Assembly (NCBI GenBank): GCA_017509375.1
Contig: JAFWPT010000456.1
Span: 1 to 7,637, forward strand
From: Bacteroidales bacterium
GTDB taxonomy: Bacteria; Bacteroidota; Bacteroidia; Bacteroidales; UBA932
DNA length: 7,637 bases
Reading direction: 5' to 3'
Shown: positions 1 through 7,429 of the stretch, piece after piece
Layout: every line of letters starts with the position of its first letter
Numbering within the stretch: position 1 is the first letter of the stretch
Translations under genes and position numbers: made by a program
The notes under the pieces: generated by a model
Seen by the model: the letters and a program-made list of their open reading frames with translations, nothing else
The model's database searches: none
What the model was told of the DNA's origin: nothing

Positions 1-1
1 C

Positions 2-376
2 CTGCAGCGGGTGTTGATGCGGCTGAGCCGTTATGCCTTCTATATCTGGGGCGTGGGGCTGACGCTGGCCATGCTGCTGGCCACCCAGGCGCTGGCTCTC
101 AGCCACTTGTCCGCCGGGGCGGTGGCGTGCATCGTGCTGGTGTCGGCCGGCTGCTGCGCGCTTCAGTTCCTGGCGGGGCGCTATATCGGCAAGGGCCGCA
201 GCGAGAGCCTGACCGCGGGCCAGGCCCTCGGGCAGAAGAACACCGGCTTCCTTATCTGGCTGGGCTACAACTACTTGACCCCGGTCACCTCGGTCGCCGG
301 CGGCCTCTACGCCATCTGGCAGAACCTCTTCAACAGCTGGCAGCTCTACCGCGCCGGCCACCGCCCTTCCCGGTGA
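2..376 (+). CDS. Bile acid:sodium symporter (BASS) family transporter, C-terminal fragment
   Basis: This is the last 124 residues of an inner-membrane transporter whose 5' part lies beyond the left edge; the frame is open to the edge, so the GTG at 11 and the ATG at 17 are internal codons, and the stop is TGA at 374-376. Three hydrophobic stretches are visible: roughly from YAFYIWG to LALS, from AGAVAC to AGRYIG, and from NTGFLIWLGYNYL to the IWQNLFNSW end. The tail GQKNTGFLIW, then TPVTSVAGGLYAIWQN, resembles the final two helices of BASS proteins (in ASBT_NM roughly GMQNSGLA, then PGALFSVWHN). The family imports organic anions such as bile acids, pantoate or keto acids, often with sodium; the substrate here cannot be told. 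The Glu and Gln that bind sodium in ASBT_NM appear as Ala (224-226) and Lys (236-238). The gene converges on the PUL, is much richer in G+C, and is probably functionally unrelated. Confidence 0.85.
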   Translation: MQRVLMRLSRYAFYIWGVGLTLAMLLATQALALSHLSAGAVACIVLVSAGCCALQFLAGRYIGKGRSESLTAGQALGQKNTGFLIWLGYNYLTPVTSVAGGLYAIWQNLFNSWQLYRAGHRPSR

Positions 377-396
377 TCCTGGCCTTAGCCGGAGGA

Positions 397-409
397 GAGG
401 TTGCACCTC
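397..409 (+). terminator. Candidate small hairpin after the transporter gene
   Basis: GAGGT and ACCTC form a perfect 5-bp stem around a 3-nt loop, 20 nt after the transporter stop codon. AGGTT at 398-402 can instead pair with AACCT at 411-415. The stem is short and lacks a following T-run, so termination is only a guess from position. Confidence 0.25.
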
Positions 410-465
410 AAACCTTCGCTTCGCTCATCCCTCCCACCGCGCTACACTTGTGGGCCCCTCCCACT

Positions 466-485
466 CGGCTGCGTGGGCGCAGACG
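466..485 (-). terminator. Candidate hairpin at the 3' end of the PUL transcript
   Basis: The arms 466-473 and 478-485 pair in seven of eight positions around a four-base loop at 474-477; the single mismatch is G468 with A483. The core CTGCG/CGCAG is perfect. It lies about 29 nt beyond the stop of the last PUL gene and about 90 nt beyond the transporter stop, so it could act on either strand. No T-run follows on either side, so it is not a textbook intrinsic terminator, and a role in 3'-end protection or as part of a repeat is equally possible. Confidence 0.35.
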
Positions 486-514
486 GTCCTCCGCAGGAAG
501 GAACCCCGAAGCGA

Positions 515-2086
515 TTAAGGAAGTTTGTTGAAGTCGTCCTTCAAGCTGTCGGCGCGGAGCAGCATCTGGATGGAACTCAGCGAGCAGTTGACCCAGAACG
601 TGCGGTTGCGGTCTTTGCGGGCGTCACGCCACTCAAAGGTGGTGGGAATCTTGCCATTCACCGCGTTCTGCATGCGGGTGATATTGTCTATCATAGCCTT
701 GGCCTTGGCAAGGGCGAGCAAGTCTCCGGTCACCTGATAGTAATCCAGCCAGGCATTTGCCACATTGCAGGCGCTGTTGTCGACGGGCATCTCGTAGTGA
801 TACTGCTCGTGCACGCAAGGAGTATAACGCAGGAAGAATCCGTCGGCTGTGCGCTCGGGATAGGCCCAATGCGTAAACTGGTCTTCGCTCAGGCGGATCA
901 GGTCTTCCGAGTTGCGGATATCTTCTTTTGTGGGCGCGGCCTTGGTGAGCAGGTACGAAGCGTAAGGAGCCGCAGTGCAGTTGGTGAGGTTCTGGTAAGG
1001 CTCCAGACCCTTGACGTTCACATCTTCAAACTGTCCGGTCATATCGAACACCTTCACGGCTGTGGAATTCATCCACTCCTCGCCCTTGATGCGGTAGGGC
1101 AGGAACTCTCCGAAGCCGTATCCCTCAAGACGCTTGTAGTAGCGCAGCAGGGGGTGCAGCATAGCGCACACCGAGTTCACCGGCTCTCCGGTTACAAAAT
1201 CCACCTTGATGGGGAGCGAACCATCCTCGTGCTGGAGTTTGATATAGGTCCTGCCTATGGCCACGGCACGGTCGAGCCACTGCTTCTCGCCCGTAACATC
1301 GTACAGGTCAAGGAAAGCCTGTCCTGCGCTGGCCGCCTCAAGGGTCATGGTCTTGCCCTTGTTCCAGTCGCGTTTTGATGCCTCCTTGTCAAGATAGTAG
1401 GTCGGAGGGAAGTACGCCAGCGGGTCTCCTTCGGGCCGGCTCTGGTCGATAAGGAACTGCGCCGCGCCGCGTGCCACCGCCAGGGCGTTCTCGCGCCGGT
1501 CGGGCAGCATGGTTGCAATCAGGCACTCGTTGCGTATAGTAGCGCTTATTATCTTGCAGGGATAGGTATTGTGCGGATAGTTCATGTCCGGCACCGTAGA
1601 GGTGCTCCAGTGCTGGATCTCCGGCATGGTGTGGACGTACAGTGCTCCCTTGAGCGCAGCCTCGCGGTAGTCGCAGGCCGGTCCGGGGTAGGGGCCCTCG
1701 AAAGGGAAGTCCTTAAGGAAACTGCGTTCGCCGGCCCGTGCTATCACCTTCCCGTCCGCTGCCAGGGCGTCCACGGTAAGATCAACTTGCTTTCCCACTG
1801 GCAGTTTGTCCCACACCGGCGAGAGCGGAGCCGTGGGCTTGGAAGCCTTGAAACTCAGGGCCTCGCCGCCGTCGGGAGTCAGCGTAAAGACGTAAGATTC
1901 AGCACCTTGTACTTCATCAAAATGGAATGCCGGAGCATAGATAAACTTCTTTGCAAAGTTGTTCCAGCTAACATCGGTACGGAACGGCTCAAGATACTCC
2001 TTGGCGGCTTGCCGGTTGAGGGCCTTATATCCTGAAGAGCAGGAGCAGCAAAGGGTAATAAGAGTTAAGACAAGAAATTTTTTCAT
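515..2086 (-). CDS. PUL lipoprotein, Fn3-like domain plus putative alpha/alpha-toroid glycan-active domain
   Basis: This is a 523-residue exported lipoprotein. The N-terminus MKKFLVLTLITLCCSC is a type II signal peptide, with Cys16 the best lipidated cysteine (Ser at -1); no acidic surface-export signal follows it. Residues about 48-125 look like a beta-sandwich of Fn3 type, with the pattern PAFHFDEVQGAESYVFTL, then a WDKLPVG turn. Residues about 138-515 are alternating helices with short aromatic and acidic loops, as in (alpha/alpha)6 toroids of glycoside hydrolases, epimerases and polysaccharide lyases. Notable loops are HEDGSLPIKVDFVTGEP (286-302), VHEQYHYEMPVDNSAC (425-440) and TTFEWRD (482-488). 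I cannot assign it to a named family and do not see the GH88/GH105 signatures. Its place as last gene of a SusCD operon implies that it processes the imported glycan, but that is inference. The start at 2086 is preferred over an in-frame ATG at 2110 because it opens directly on the signal peptide, has AGGA 7 nt upstream, and avoids overlapping susD. The mature part contains eight further cysteines. Confidence 0.8.
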   Translation of the reverse strand: MKKFLVLTLITLCCSCSSGYKALNRQAAKEYLEPFRTDVSWNNFAKKFIYAPAFHFDEVQGAESYVFTLTPDGGEALSFKASKPTAPLSPVWDKLPVGKQVDLTVDALAADGKVIARAGERSFLKDFPFEGPYPGPACDYREAALKGALYVHTMPEIQHWSTSTVPDMNYPHNTYPCKIISATIRNECLIATMLPDRRENALAVARGAAQFLIDQSRPEGDPLAYFPPTYYLDKEASKRDWNKGKTMTLEAASAGQAFLDLYDVTGEKQWLDRAVAIGRTYIKLQHEDGSLPIKVDFVTGEPVNSVCAMLHPLLRYYKRLEGYGFGEFLPYRIKGEEWMNSTAVKVFDMTGQFEDVNVKGLEPYQNLTNCTAAPYASYLLTKAAPTKEDIRNSEDLIRLSEDQFTHWAYPERTADGFFLRYTPCVHEQYHYEMPVDNSACNVANAWLDYYQVTGDLLALAKAKAMIDNITRMQNAVNGKIPTTFEWRDARKDRNRTFWVNCSLSSIQMLLRADSLKDDFNKLP

Positions 2087-2087
2087 A

Positions 2088-4019
2088 TTAATATCCTGGA
2101 TTTTGCACAAGTTTGTAGTTAATCTTCATTTCCGTGATGGGAATCGCGTACCAATAGTTCTTGGGGTAGCTGAAAGAGCGAGGGGCAATCTCCTCAAGAG
2201 GTACCAGCTTGTAGAACGACTCGGCCGAAGAATCATCGGCATAGACATTCAGCTCCATAGGCGTATTCTCAAGGAACTTGTGCACAATCTTCCAGCGGCG
2301 GAAGTTGTCGTAGTTGCGGCCTTCAAGGCATACTTCTGCAGCAATCTCGGCACGTATAGCCTCCCGGAGCTGGTCGCCGGAAGGGATGCCGCCGGCTTTG
2401 GACCACGACTCGGCGAATCCGGGCAGTCCGCAGCGGGAGCGCACTTTGTCGATGTATGCTATACTCTTGGCATCCAAGCTTCCGTTGAGCTCGAAGCTGG
2501 CCTCGGCATAATCGAGGTACAACTCAGCCAGACGTAGGAACGGAACCCTGTAGGAAACCGGTTTGAACGTGCGGTTGGTCTGGTCGAACTGTGTGCTGAT
2601 TGACACGAACTTCTGGAAATAGTAACCGGTGCAGGAATGATACAAGGTGCGGCTGCCGCAGTAGCCGTGATACTCTCCTGCGCGTGTGTAGATGGTGTTC
2701 TTCTCTTTTCCGTTGTAGATGATGTTTCCGCGGTCGAACACCACCGACGCATAGAAGCGGGGCTCCCGTCCGCGGTGCAGGCGAGCTGTGGAATCGCCCG
2801 GCGCTATGGTCAGGAGATTGTTGGCGGCAAATTCATCCTTCGTCTTTGGATCGGCCCACAGGGGAAGTCCGTCTTCGGTAAGGAAGGTGCAAACCGCCTG
2901 CATGGTCGGAACGCTCATGGGCCTGAAGTTGTCGAGGTCGGTGCCCTTGGCTCCATCCCATGCACGGGGTGTTCCGAGCCTCTGGATGATGTAGTTGAAA
3001 TAGCCCTTCGGAGTGTTGGTGCGGTCGTCATAGGCGGAAGACCAGAGGTACTCGCACTTATTGCCGCTGTCGGTCATGGGCTGGATGAACAGCTTATAGT
3101 AGTTGTTGCGTCCCCGTTCTTTTTCGGGAAGGGCGCTGGCCGCCGGGTCGACATACAGATGGTAGCCCTCTCTTTCTGCCAGGTCTATTGCATCCTGGAG
3201 TGCGTCCAGGGCCGTTTTCCACTTGTTTTTGTCGTAGGTTTGCGAGATCAGCGGAGTCTTGTCGAAATTGAGGAAGTCGGCAAAGTCCGTATTGCCGTTC
3301 ACCAGGGGACTGGCGGTATAGACCAGCACGCTGGCCTTGATGGCCTTGGCGGCAACGGAAGTGGCACGCCCGGCCTCTTTGTCGTCGCGGTGCGCGGGAA
3401 GCCTTGTGGCCGCTTCGTCGAACATACGGCATACGAATTCGGCGCAATCGTCCCATGAAGAGCGCTGCACGAGAATGTTCGATACCTGCTCGTTCATCGA
3501 AATCTCATGGTCAACCACCACCACGGGTCCGTAATGCTGCATAAGCACCCAGTGCAGCAGGCCGATGAGGAAATAAGCCTCGCCCGTATAGACCTTGGCC
3601 TTCTCGGGACTCAGGCCGGGCACGGATTCTACGTTGTTGATGAAAGTCCAGGCGTTGCGTATGCCTTTGTAGAGGTCATATTTCATGGCTCCGGGCTGGG
3701 TTGCGGTGTCGCCCGACCACATGCCGAAGTATGTGCTGTTGGAACTCTCGTAGCCGTGCAGCATGGCCTTCCAAGCGGCCCAGCGGATAGGGTTGCTGTA
3801 GAACGAAACCACTTCGCCGCTCTGGAAGAAATCGGGATAGGTATGATAGCCTATGTGGTGAGGGAAGAAGCCGTAAACCGAGTTCAGCGTGCGCTCCGCC
3901 TGCATAGGAGAGGAGTACAGATCCGACACGCTTGCGGTATCTTCAGGCACAACATCCAAAAAGTTGCAGCCGGCCGCAAGGAACGGGAGTATAGCAAGTT
4001 TCAATAAAGTCTTTTTCAT
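2088..4019 (-). CDS. SusD/RagB-family starch-binding-like outer-membrane lipoprotein
   Basis: SusD-like proteins sit on the outer face of the outer membrane, cap the SusC barrel and capture glycan for import. The 643-residue product begins with a lipoprotein signal ending in LAAGC (Cys18), followed by the typical NFLDVVPED mature start. Residues about 110-240 carry the helical TPR-like region, including the AYFLIGLLHWVLMQHYGPV stretch. The C-terminal RagB/SusD domain is clear: REPRFYASVVFDRG (418-431), PFLRLAELYLDYAEA (493-507), a conserved EGRNYDNFRRW (566-576), and an ending in IPITEMKINYKLVQNPGY. It is somewhat longer than B. thetaiotaomicron SusD (551 residues), with extra aromatic-rich loops at about 440-470 that may shape ligand choice. 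The start ATG at 4019 lies 15 nt after the susC stop; no clear Shine-Dalgarno is seen. The glycan cannot be named from the sequence. Confidence 0.96.
   Translation of the reverse strand: MKKTLLKLAILPFLAAGCNFLDVVPEDTASVSDLYSSPMQAERTLNSVYGFFPHHIGYHTYPDFFQSGEVVSFYSNPIRWAAWKAMLHGYESSNSTYFGMWSGDTATQPGAMKYDLYKGIRNAWTFINNVESVPGLSPEKAKVYTGEAYFLIGLLHWVLMQHYGPVVVVDHEISMNEQVSNILVQRSSWDDCAEFVCRMFDEAATRLPAHRDDKEAGRATSVAAKAIKASVLVYTASPLVNGNTDFADFLNFDKTPLISQTYDKNKWKTALDALQDAIDLAEREGYHLYVDPAASALPEKERGRNNYYKLFIQPMTDSGNKCEYLWSSAYDDRTNTPKGYFNYIIQRLGTPRAWDGAKGTDLDNFRPMSVPTMQAVCTFLTEDGLPLWADPKTKDEFAANNLLTIAPGDSTARLHRGREPRFYASVVFDRGNIIYNGKEKNTIYTRAGEYHGYCGSRTLYHSCTGYYFQKFVSISTQFDQTNRTFKPVSYRVPFLRLAELYLDYAEASFELNGSLDAKSIAYIDKVRSRCGLPGFAESWSKAGGIPSGDQLREAIRAEIAAEVCLEGRNYDNFRRWKIVHKFLENTPMELNVYADDSSAESFYKLVPLEEIAPRSFSYPKNYWYAIPITEMKINYKLVQNPGY
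2094..2097 (-). promoter_or_regulatory. Ribosome binding site of the toroid lipoprotein gene
   Basis: AGGA on the minus strand lies 7 nt before the ATG at 2086-2084. It sits inside the last codons of susD, whose TAA (2090-2088) ends one base before this ATG, so translational coupling is likely. It supports the ATG at 2086 over the upstream in-frame ATG at 2110. Confidence 0.5.
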
Positions 4020-4034
4020 GATCAGAGTCCAAAT

Positions 4035-7000
4035 TTAGAAAAATAGTTGCAGACCGAGTTGAACGCTCTTGGTAAGAGGATAAGATACTCCGGCGCCGTT
4101 TGCCAGTTCCGGATCCCAGAGTTTGAACGGAGACAGGACAAACAGGTTGGTGCCCGTGCAGTACACCCTGAGGGTTTCCTTCCAGGTCCATCCCAGCTCT
4201 ACGTTTTTCAATCGCAGGAATTTACCGTCCCGGAGCCAGAAACTCGACGCGGGGATGTTGTTGGGGTTGTATTCCCAGTCAAGGCGGGGGTATTTGGCAT
4301 CGGGGTTCGGATTGCTCTCGCTCCAGTGGTCGTCGGCCACCCATTTGAACATATTCAAGCCGCGGTGCGTTTTGTTGACGAACGGATGTACCGCGTCGGA
4401 CATAAGGATGGATACCCTGTCGCGCCCGGAGAAGAAGAACGAGAAGTCGAACGACTTGTATTTCATGGTGGCGCCGAATCCGTAGTTGATTTCCGGCACG
4501 GTGGGCAGCCCGAGGTAGGTAGCGTCGTTCTCGTCTATAACATCGTCGTCGTTCATATTCTTGTACTTGATGTCACCGGGCTTATAGTTGGTGCTGAAAG
4601 TCTGGGTAGGCGAGTTGTCTATGTCTTCCTGGTCTTTGAACAGGCCTTCCGCGATGAGTCCGTAAGGAGCATATACCGGCTGGCCTATCTTTGACTGATA
4701 AGGATAAGGCTGGATCTCCGGCTCGTCGTAGTCGGTTATTTCGTTGTGGGCGTAGGTGAATGTGCCGCGCGCGCTGATGGAAAAGTCCGGATTGAAAATG
4801 CGCTTGTACTCGAGGCTGAAGTCGACACCTCTGTTGCGTACGGCACCGAGATTGCCCCGTGGCGACACGCCAGAAAGACCGGTTGTGGCGGGGAGTACCT
4901 GGCGGGCCATGAATATGCCCGTACGGTTTTCGTCAAAAATGTCGAGGATGAATTTGAGCTGTTGCATAAAGCCGAATTCGATGCCGATATCGTGCTTGCG
5001 GCTCACTTCCCAGGTGGCGTCTTCGTTACCCCACAGGTTCACGACGTTACCCTTTTCGGAATAGAAGCCGTCGGCGCAGGATCCCTGGATAAAACCGCTG
5101 TTGACATTCATTGCGACCGAAGAGATGTAGGGGAAGCGTACCGACAGGTAGTCGTTACCGGAAAGGCCGTAGGAATAGCGTATCTTCAACAGGTCAACGG
5201 TGCTGCGGAGATTGTCCCAGAACGGTTCGTTGGAGATGATCCAGCCGGCCGCCATGGAGGGGAAGAAGCCCCAGCGGTGCCCTCTCATGAAGTTTTCGCT
5301 GCCGTTGTATCCGAAGTTGGCTTCGAGTACGTACCGGTCCAGAAGCGTGTATGACAGACGTCCGGCGAATCCCTGCTCGCGCTTGGGCAGGCGGGCGTTG
5401 TAACTGGAGGCCTGATTGTCAACGTGTTCCTTCTGGTGGTACAGGACCACGGCGTTTATGGAATGGGGGCCGAAACTGCGGGCGTATTCGAGGTTGGTCT
5501 GCAGGTTAAGTTCGCGATAGCCGCTCGATGAAGTATCGGAGCCTATGTATTTCGACCCTTCGCTGCCCAGCTGTGAGAGGTAGTAGGTCTTTTCGCCGCT
5601 GACGGGGTCGGTGTCTATTCCCTGAAGACGGTAGAGCCAAGGCGCCTTGCGGAAAGTAAGGGTAGCGGCAGTGTAGGAATAGAACGACGCCTGTCCCCAC
5701 AGTTTGAGTCCCGGGGTTATCATGTCGAGGTTCTGGTCCAGGCGGACCGAAGTCGTGGTGTTCTCTGTAAACTGCTTGCGGTAGCCTTCCGACAGGTCCA
5801 TGTAGGGGTTGGTCCACGATGTGGTTCCGTCCCACTCGTCGGTACCGCCGAACACTACATAGTCGACATCGCTGCCCAGCCACTCAGAGGGGTATGTGGG
5901 CGATACATTTACGGGATTGGCATATAGAGCCGCGGCAAAATAATGCTGCGTGCTGTAATACGGCATGTTCTTGTAGAACAATATGGACGTCATCTTTATG
6001 GACGCCGTGGTGCTGTTGGTCAGTTTGGCGGTCACGTTGCTCTGGAACGAGAACTTGCGTGCGTTAAGGCCGGTGTCGAACGATACTTCCGGGGAGTTTC
6101 GCAGCATACCGTTCTGGTTGGCGAACATAGCGCTCAGGAAGTAGTTTACGCGGTTTCCGCCGCCACGTATGTTCACGTCGGCGCTCTGGGCGGTAGAGTA
6201 CTTGCGGAAAATCATATCGTACCAGTTGACAAGCGGGTACTCATAATTGTTGATTCCCTGCTTGGCAGCCTCGATTTTGGCCGGCAGATAATAATCGTTG
6301 CCGCCGCGGGTGCGGAGAGCCTCGTTGTAGTTCTCCATATAAGTTATCCCGTCGGCGATTTCGGATACCTTGGTGAAGGTGTTTACCGTCGAATTGAAGT
6401 GGACGTTGATGGACATCTTGTCTGACGTACGTCCGCTCTTGGTGGTAATGACCATGACGCCGTTTGCGCCGCGGGAGCCGTAGAGAGCCGTCGCCGCAGC
6501 GTCTTTAAGCACGGCAAACGACTCGATTGATTCCGGAGAGATACCGTCAAGCACCCCTACGCCGACCTCTATTCCGTCGAGGATATACAAAGGCTTGCTG
6601 TTGGGGCCGAAGGTGGAAATACCGCGGATCCAGAAATTGGCACCGTCCGAGCCGGGTTCGCCGGATGACTGGGTGGAAATAACGCCGGCCAGGTTGCCCG
6701 CAAAAGACTGTGACAGGGTGGGAGAGTGGAGCGACTTGAGCTGCTCGGGGTTGATGCTCTCCACCGAGGTCACTATCGACTCCCTTTTCTGGGTGGTTCC
6801 GAAGGCGACCACTACCGCTTCGCTCAATGCAGTTGACGATTCGTCCAGAAAGACCATGCGGAAGTAGTTGTCGTTCTCGGTGGTCTTTATGTTTTTGTCG
6901 AGGTATCCCAGCATTGAGAACGTTATTTCCTTGACATCGGCACCTACCGTTAGCGAATAACGGCCTTCAGTGTCGGTGAGCGTGCCGGTGGAAGTGCCTT

Positions 7001-7412
7001 TAACATACACCGTTACCCCCGCAAGAGGGCTGCGGTCGGTGGTTGCTACTACGGTTCCGGAAAAGGTGCGCTTCGGCGTTGAAGGAGCGGTATTCTTGGG
7101 CTCCTCGCCCCGTTTCCGGAGCAGCATGATCTGGGTTCCTTCGATACTTGCCGACATTTGCTGGGGAGCGAGTATCCTGCCGAGCAGCTGGAGAATATCT
7201 TCGTCTTTGGCTTCGTCGCTCACCCGCTTTTCCAAGTCAATCTCGGCGGTACGGTAGGCAAAAGTGAATCCGCTCTGTTTTTCCAGATCGTTCAGGACGG
7301 TGCGTAACGGCACATTCTGCCAGCTGCCGCTGACCTTTCTTTCCTGCGACCAGGAGATGACCGGAGAGGCCAACAGAAACAGCAGAAGCAATGTTTTTGC
7401 TAGTTTATTCAT
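4035..7412 (-). CDS. SusC/RagA-family TonB-dependent outer-membrane transporter with STN domain
   Basis: This 1125-residue protein imports glycan across the outer membrane using TonB energy. In order it has a signal peptide (MNKLAKTLLLLFLLASPVIS, cleavage near residues 20-23), an STN domain (about 27-100, from VSGSWQNVPLRTVLNDLE to GTQIMLLRK), a carboxypeptidase-regulatory-like domain (about 116-195, GTVVATTDRSPLAGVTVYVKG), a plug (about 197-327) with PLYILDG and the SusC-family stretch LKDAAATALYGSRGANGVM, and a long beta-barrel ending in the aromatic QLGLQLFF. The STN domain marks the receptor subclass that signals to a FecR-type anti-sigma factor, and such a gene lies directly upstream. 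The start at 7412 is chosen because the signal peptide begins there; the open frame extends to an ATG at 7478, but that would overlap the preceding gene by about 50 nt and add a charged non-signal leader. No frameshift or break was found, so it appears intact. Confidence 0.97.
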   Translation of the reverse strand: MNKLAKTLLLLFLLASPVISWSQERKVSGSWQNVPLRTVLNDLEKQSGFTFAYRTAEIDLEKRVSDEAKDEDILQLLGRILAPQQMSASIEGTQIMLLRKRGEEPKNTAPSTPKRTFSGTVVATTDRSPLAGVTVYVKGTSTGTLTDTEGRYSLTVGADVKEITFSMLGYLDKNIKTTENDNYFRMVFLDESSTALSEAVVVAFGTTQKRESIVTSVESINPEQLKSLHSPTLSQSFAGNLAGVISTQSSGEPGSDGANFWIRGISTFGPNSKPLYILDGIEVGVGVLDGISPESIESFAVLKDAAATALYGSRGANGVMVITTKSGRTSDKMSINVHFNSTVNTFTKVSEIADGITYMENYNEALRTRGGNDYYLPAKIEAAKQGINNYEYPLVNWYDMIFRKYSTAQSADVNIRGGGNRVNYFLSAMFANQNGMLRNSPEVSFDTGLNARKFSFQSNVTAKLTNSTTASIKMTSILFYKNMPYYSTQHYFAAALYANPVNVSPTYPSEWLGSDVDYVVFGGTDEWDGTTSWTNPYMDLSEGYRKQFTENTTTSVRLDQNLDMITPGLKLWGQASFYSYTAATLTFRKAPWLYRLQGIDTDPVSGEKTYYLSQLGSEGSKYIGSDTSSSGYRELNLQTNLEYARSFGPHSINAVVLYHQKEHVDNQASSYNARLPKREQGFAGRLSYTLLDRYVLEANFGYNGSENFMRGHRWGFFPSMAAGWIISNEPFWDNLRSTVDLLKIRYSYGLSGNDYLSVRFPYISSVAMNVNSGFIQGSCADGFYSEKGNVVNLWGNEDATWEVSRKHDIGIEFGFMQQLKFILDIFDENRTGIFMARQVLPATTGLSGVSPRGNLGAVRNRGVDFSLEYKRIFNPDFSISARGTFTYAHNEITDYDEPEIQPYPYQSKIGQPVYAPYGLIAEGLFKDQEDIDNSPTQTFSTNYKPGDIKYKNMNDDDVIDENDATYLGLPTVPEINYGFGATMKYKSFDFSFFFSGRDRVSILMSDAVHPFVNKTHRGLNMFKWVADDHWSESNPNPDAKYPRLDWEYNPNNIPASSFWLRDGKFLRLKNVELGWTWKETLRVYCTGTNLFVLSPFKLWDPELANGAGVSYPLTKSVQLGLQLFF

Positions 7413-7429
7413 AAGAGAAGTTTTGTGAA

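Larger units (their letters stand above)
377..514. other. Convergent intergenic region with hairpins and short repeats
   Basis: These 138 bases separate the 3' ends of the plus-strand transporter and the minus-strand PUL. No convincing gene is present. Several short symmetric elements are visible: GAGGT-TGC-ACCTC at 397-409, GTGGG-CCCCT-CCCAC at 450-464, and a longer hairpin at 466-485. CCCAC and GTGGG alternate at 433-437, 450-454, 460-464 and 473-477, so neighbouring hairpins would be mutually exclusive. CCCTCCCAC is repeated directly at 429-437 and 456-464, and TTCGC is repeated in tandem at 415-424. The likely roles are transcript 3'-end structure for both operons, or a copy of an interspersed intergenic repeat; the sequence alone does not decide. 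Confidence 0.6.

Noticed and set aside
127..531. Plus-strand frame overlapping the transporter end and the spacer
   Set aside because: The Arg/Pro-rich translation is typical of an out-of-frame read of G+C-rich DNA; the transporter frame explains the first 376 bases.
401..1378. Long plus-strand open frame (325 codons) opposite the enzyme gene
   Set aside because: It lies antisense to a gene with clear lipoprotein signal and operon context; its translation lacks any recognisable domain and has the composition expected of the complement of a G+C-rich coding sequence.
2087..2110. Upstream in-frame start for the enzyme lipoprotein at 2110
   Set aside because: It would overlap susD and put a polar octapeptide before the signal peptide; the ATG at 2086 has the better ribosome binding site spacing.
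2637..3458. Plus-strand open frame (273 codons) inside susD
   Set aside because: It is antisense to the conserved SusD coding sequence, with no family resemblance; a shadow frame.
4047..5354. Plus-strand open frames (215 and 202 codons) opposite the susC barrel
   Set aside because: Antisense to an intact SusC with conserved domain order; no independent start signal or domain.
7413..7429. Separate promoter for susC between FecR and susC
   Set aside because: The 17-base gap and the sequence just upstream show no convincing Bacteroidota -33/-7 (TTTG / TAnnTTTG) pair, so co-transcription with FecR is the simpler reading.
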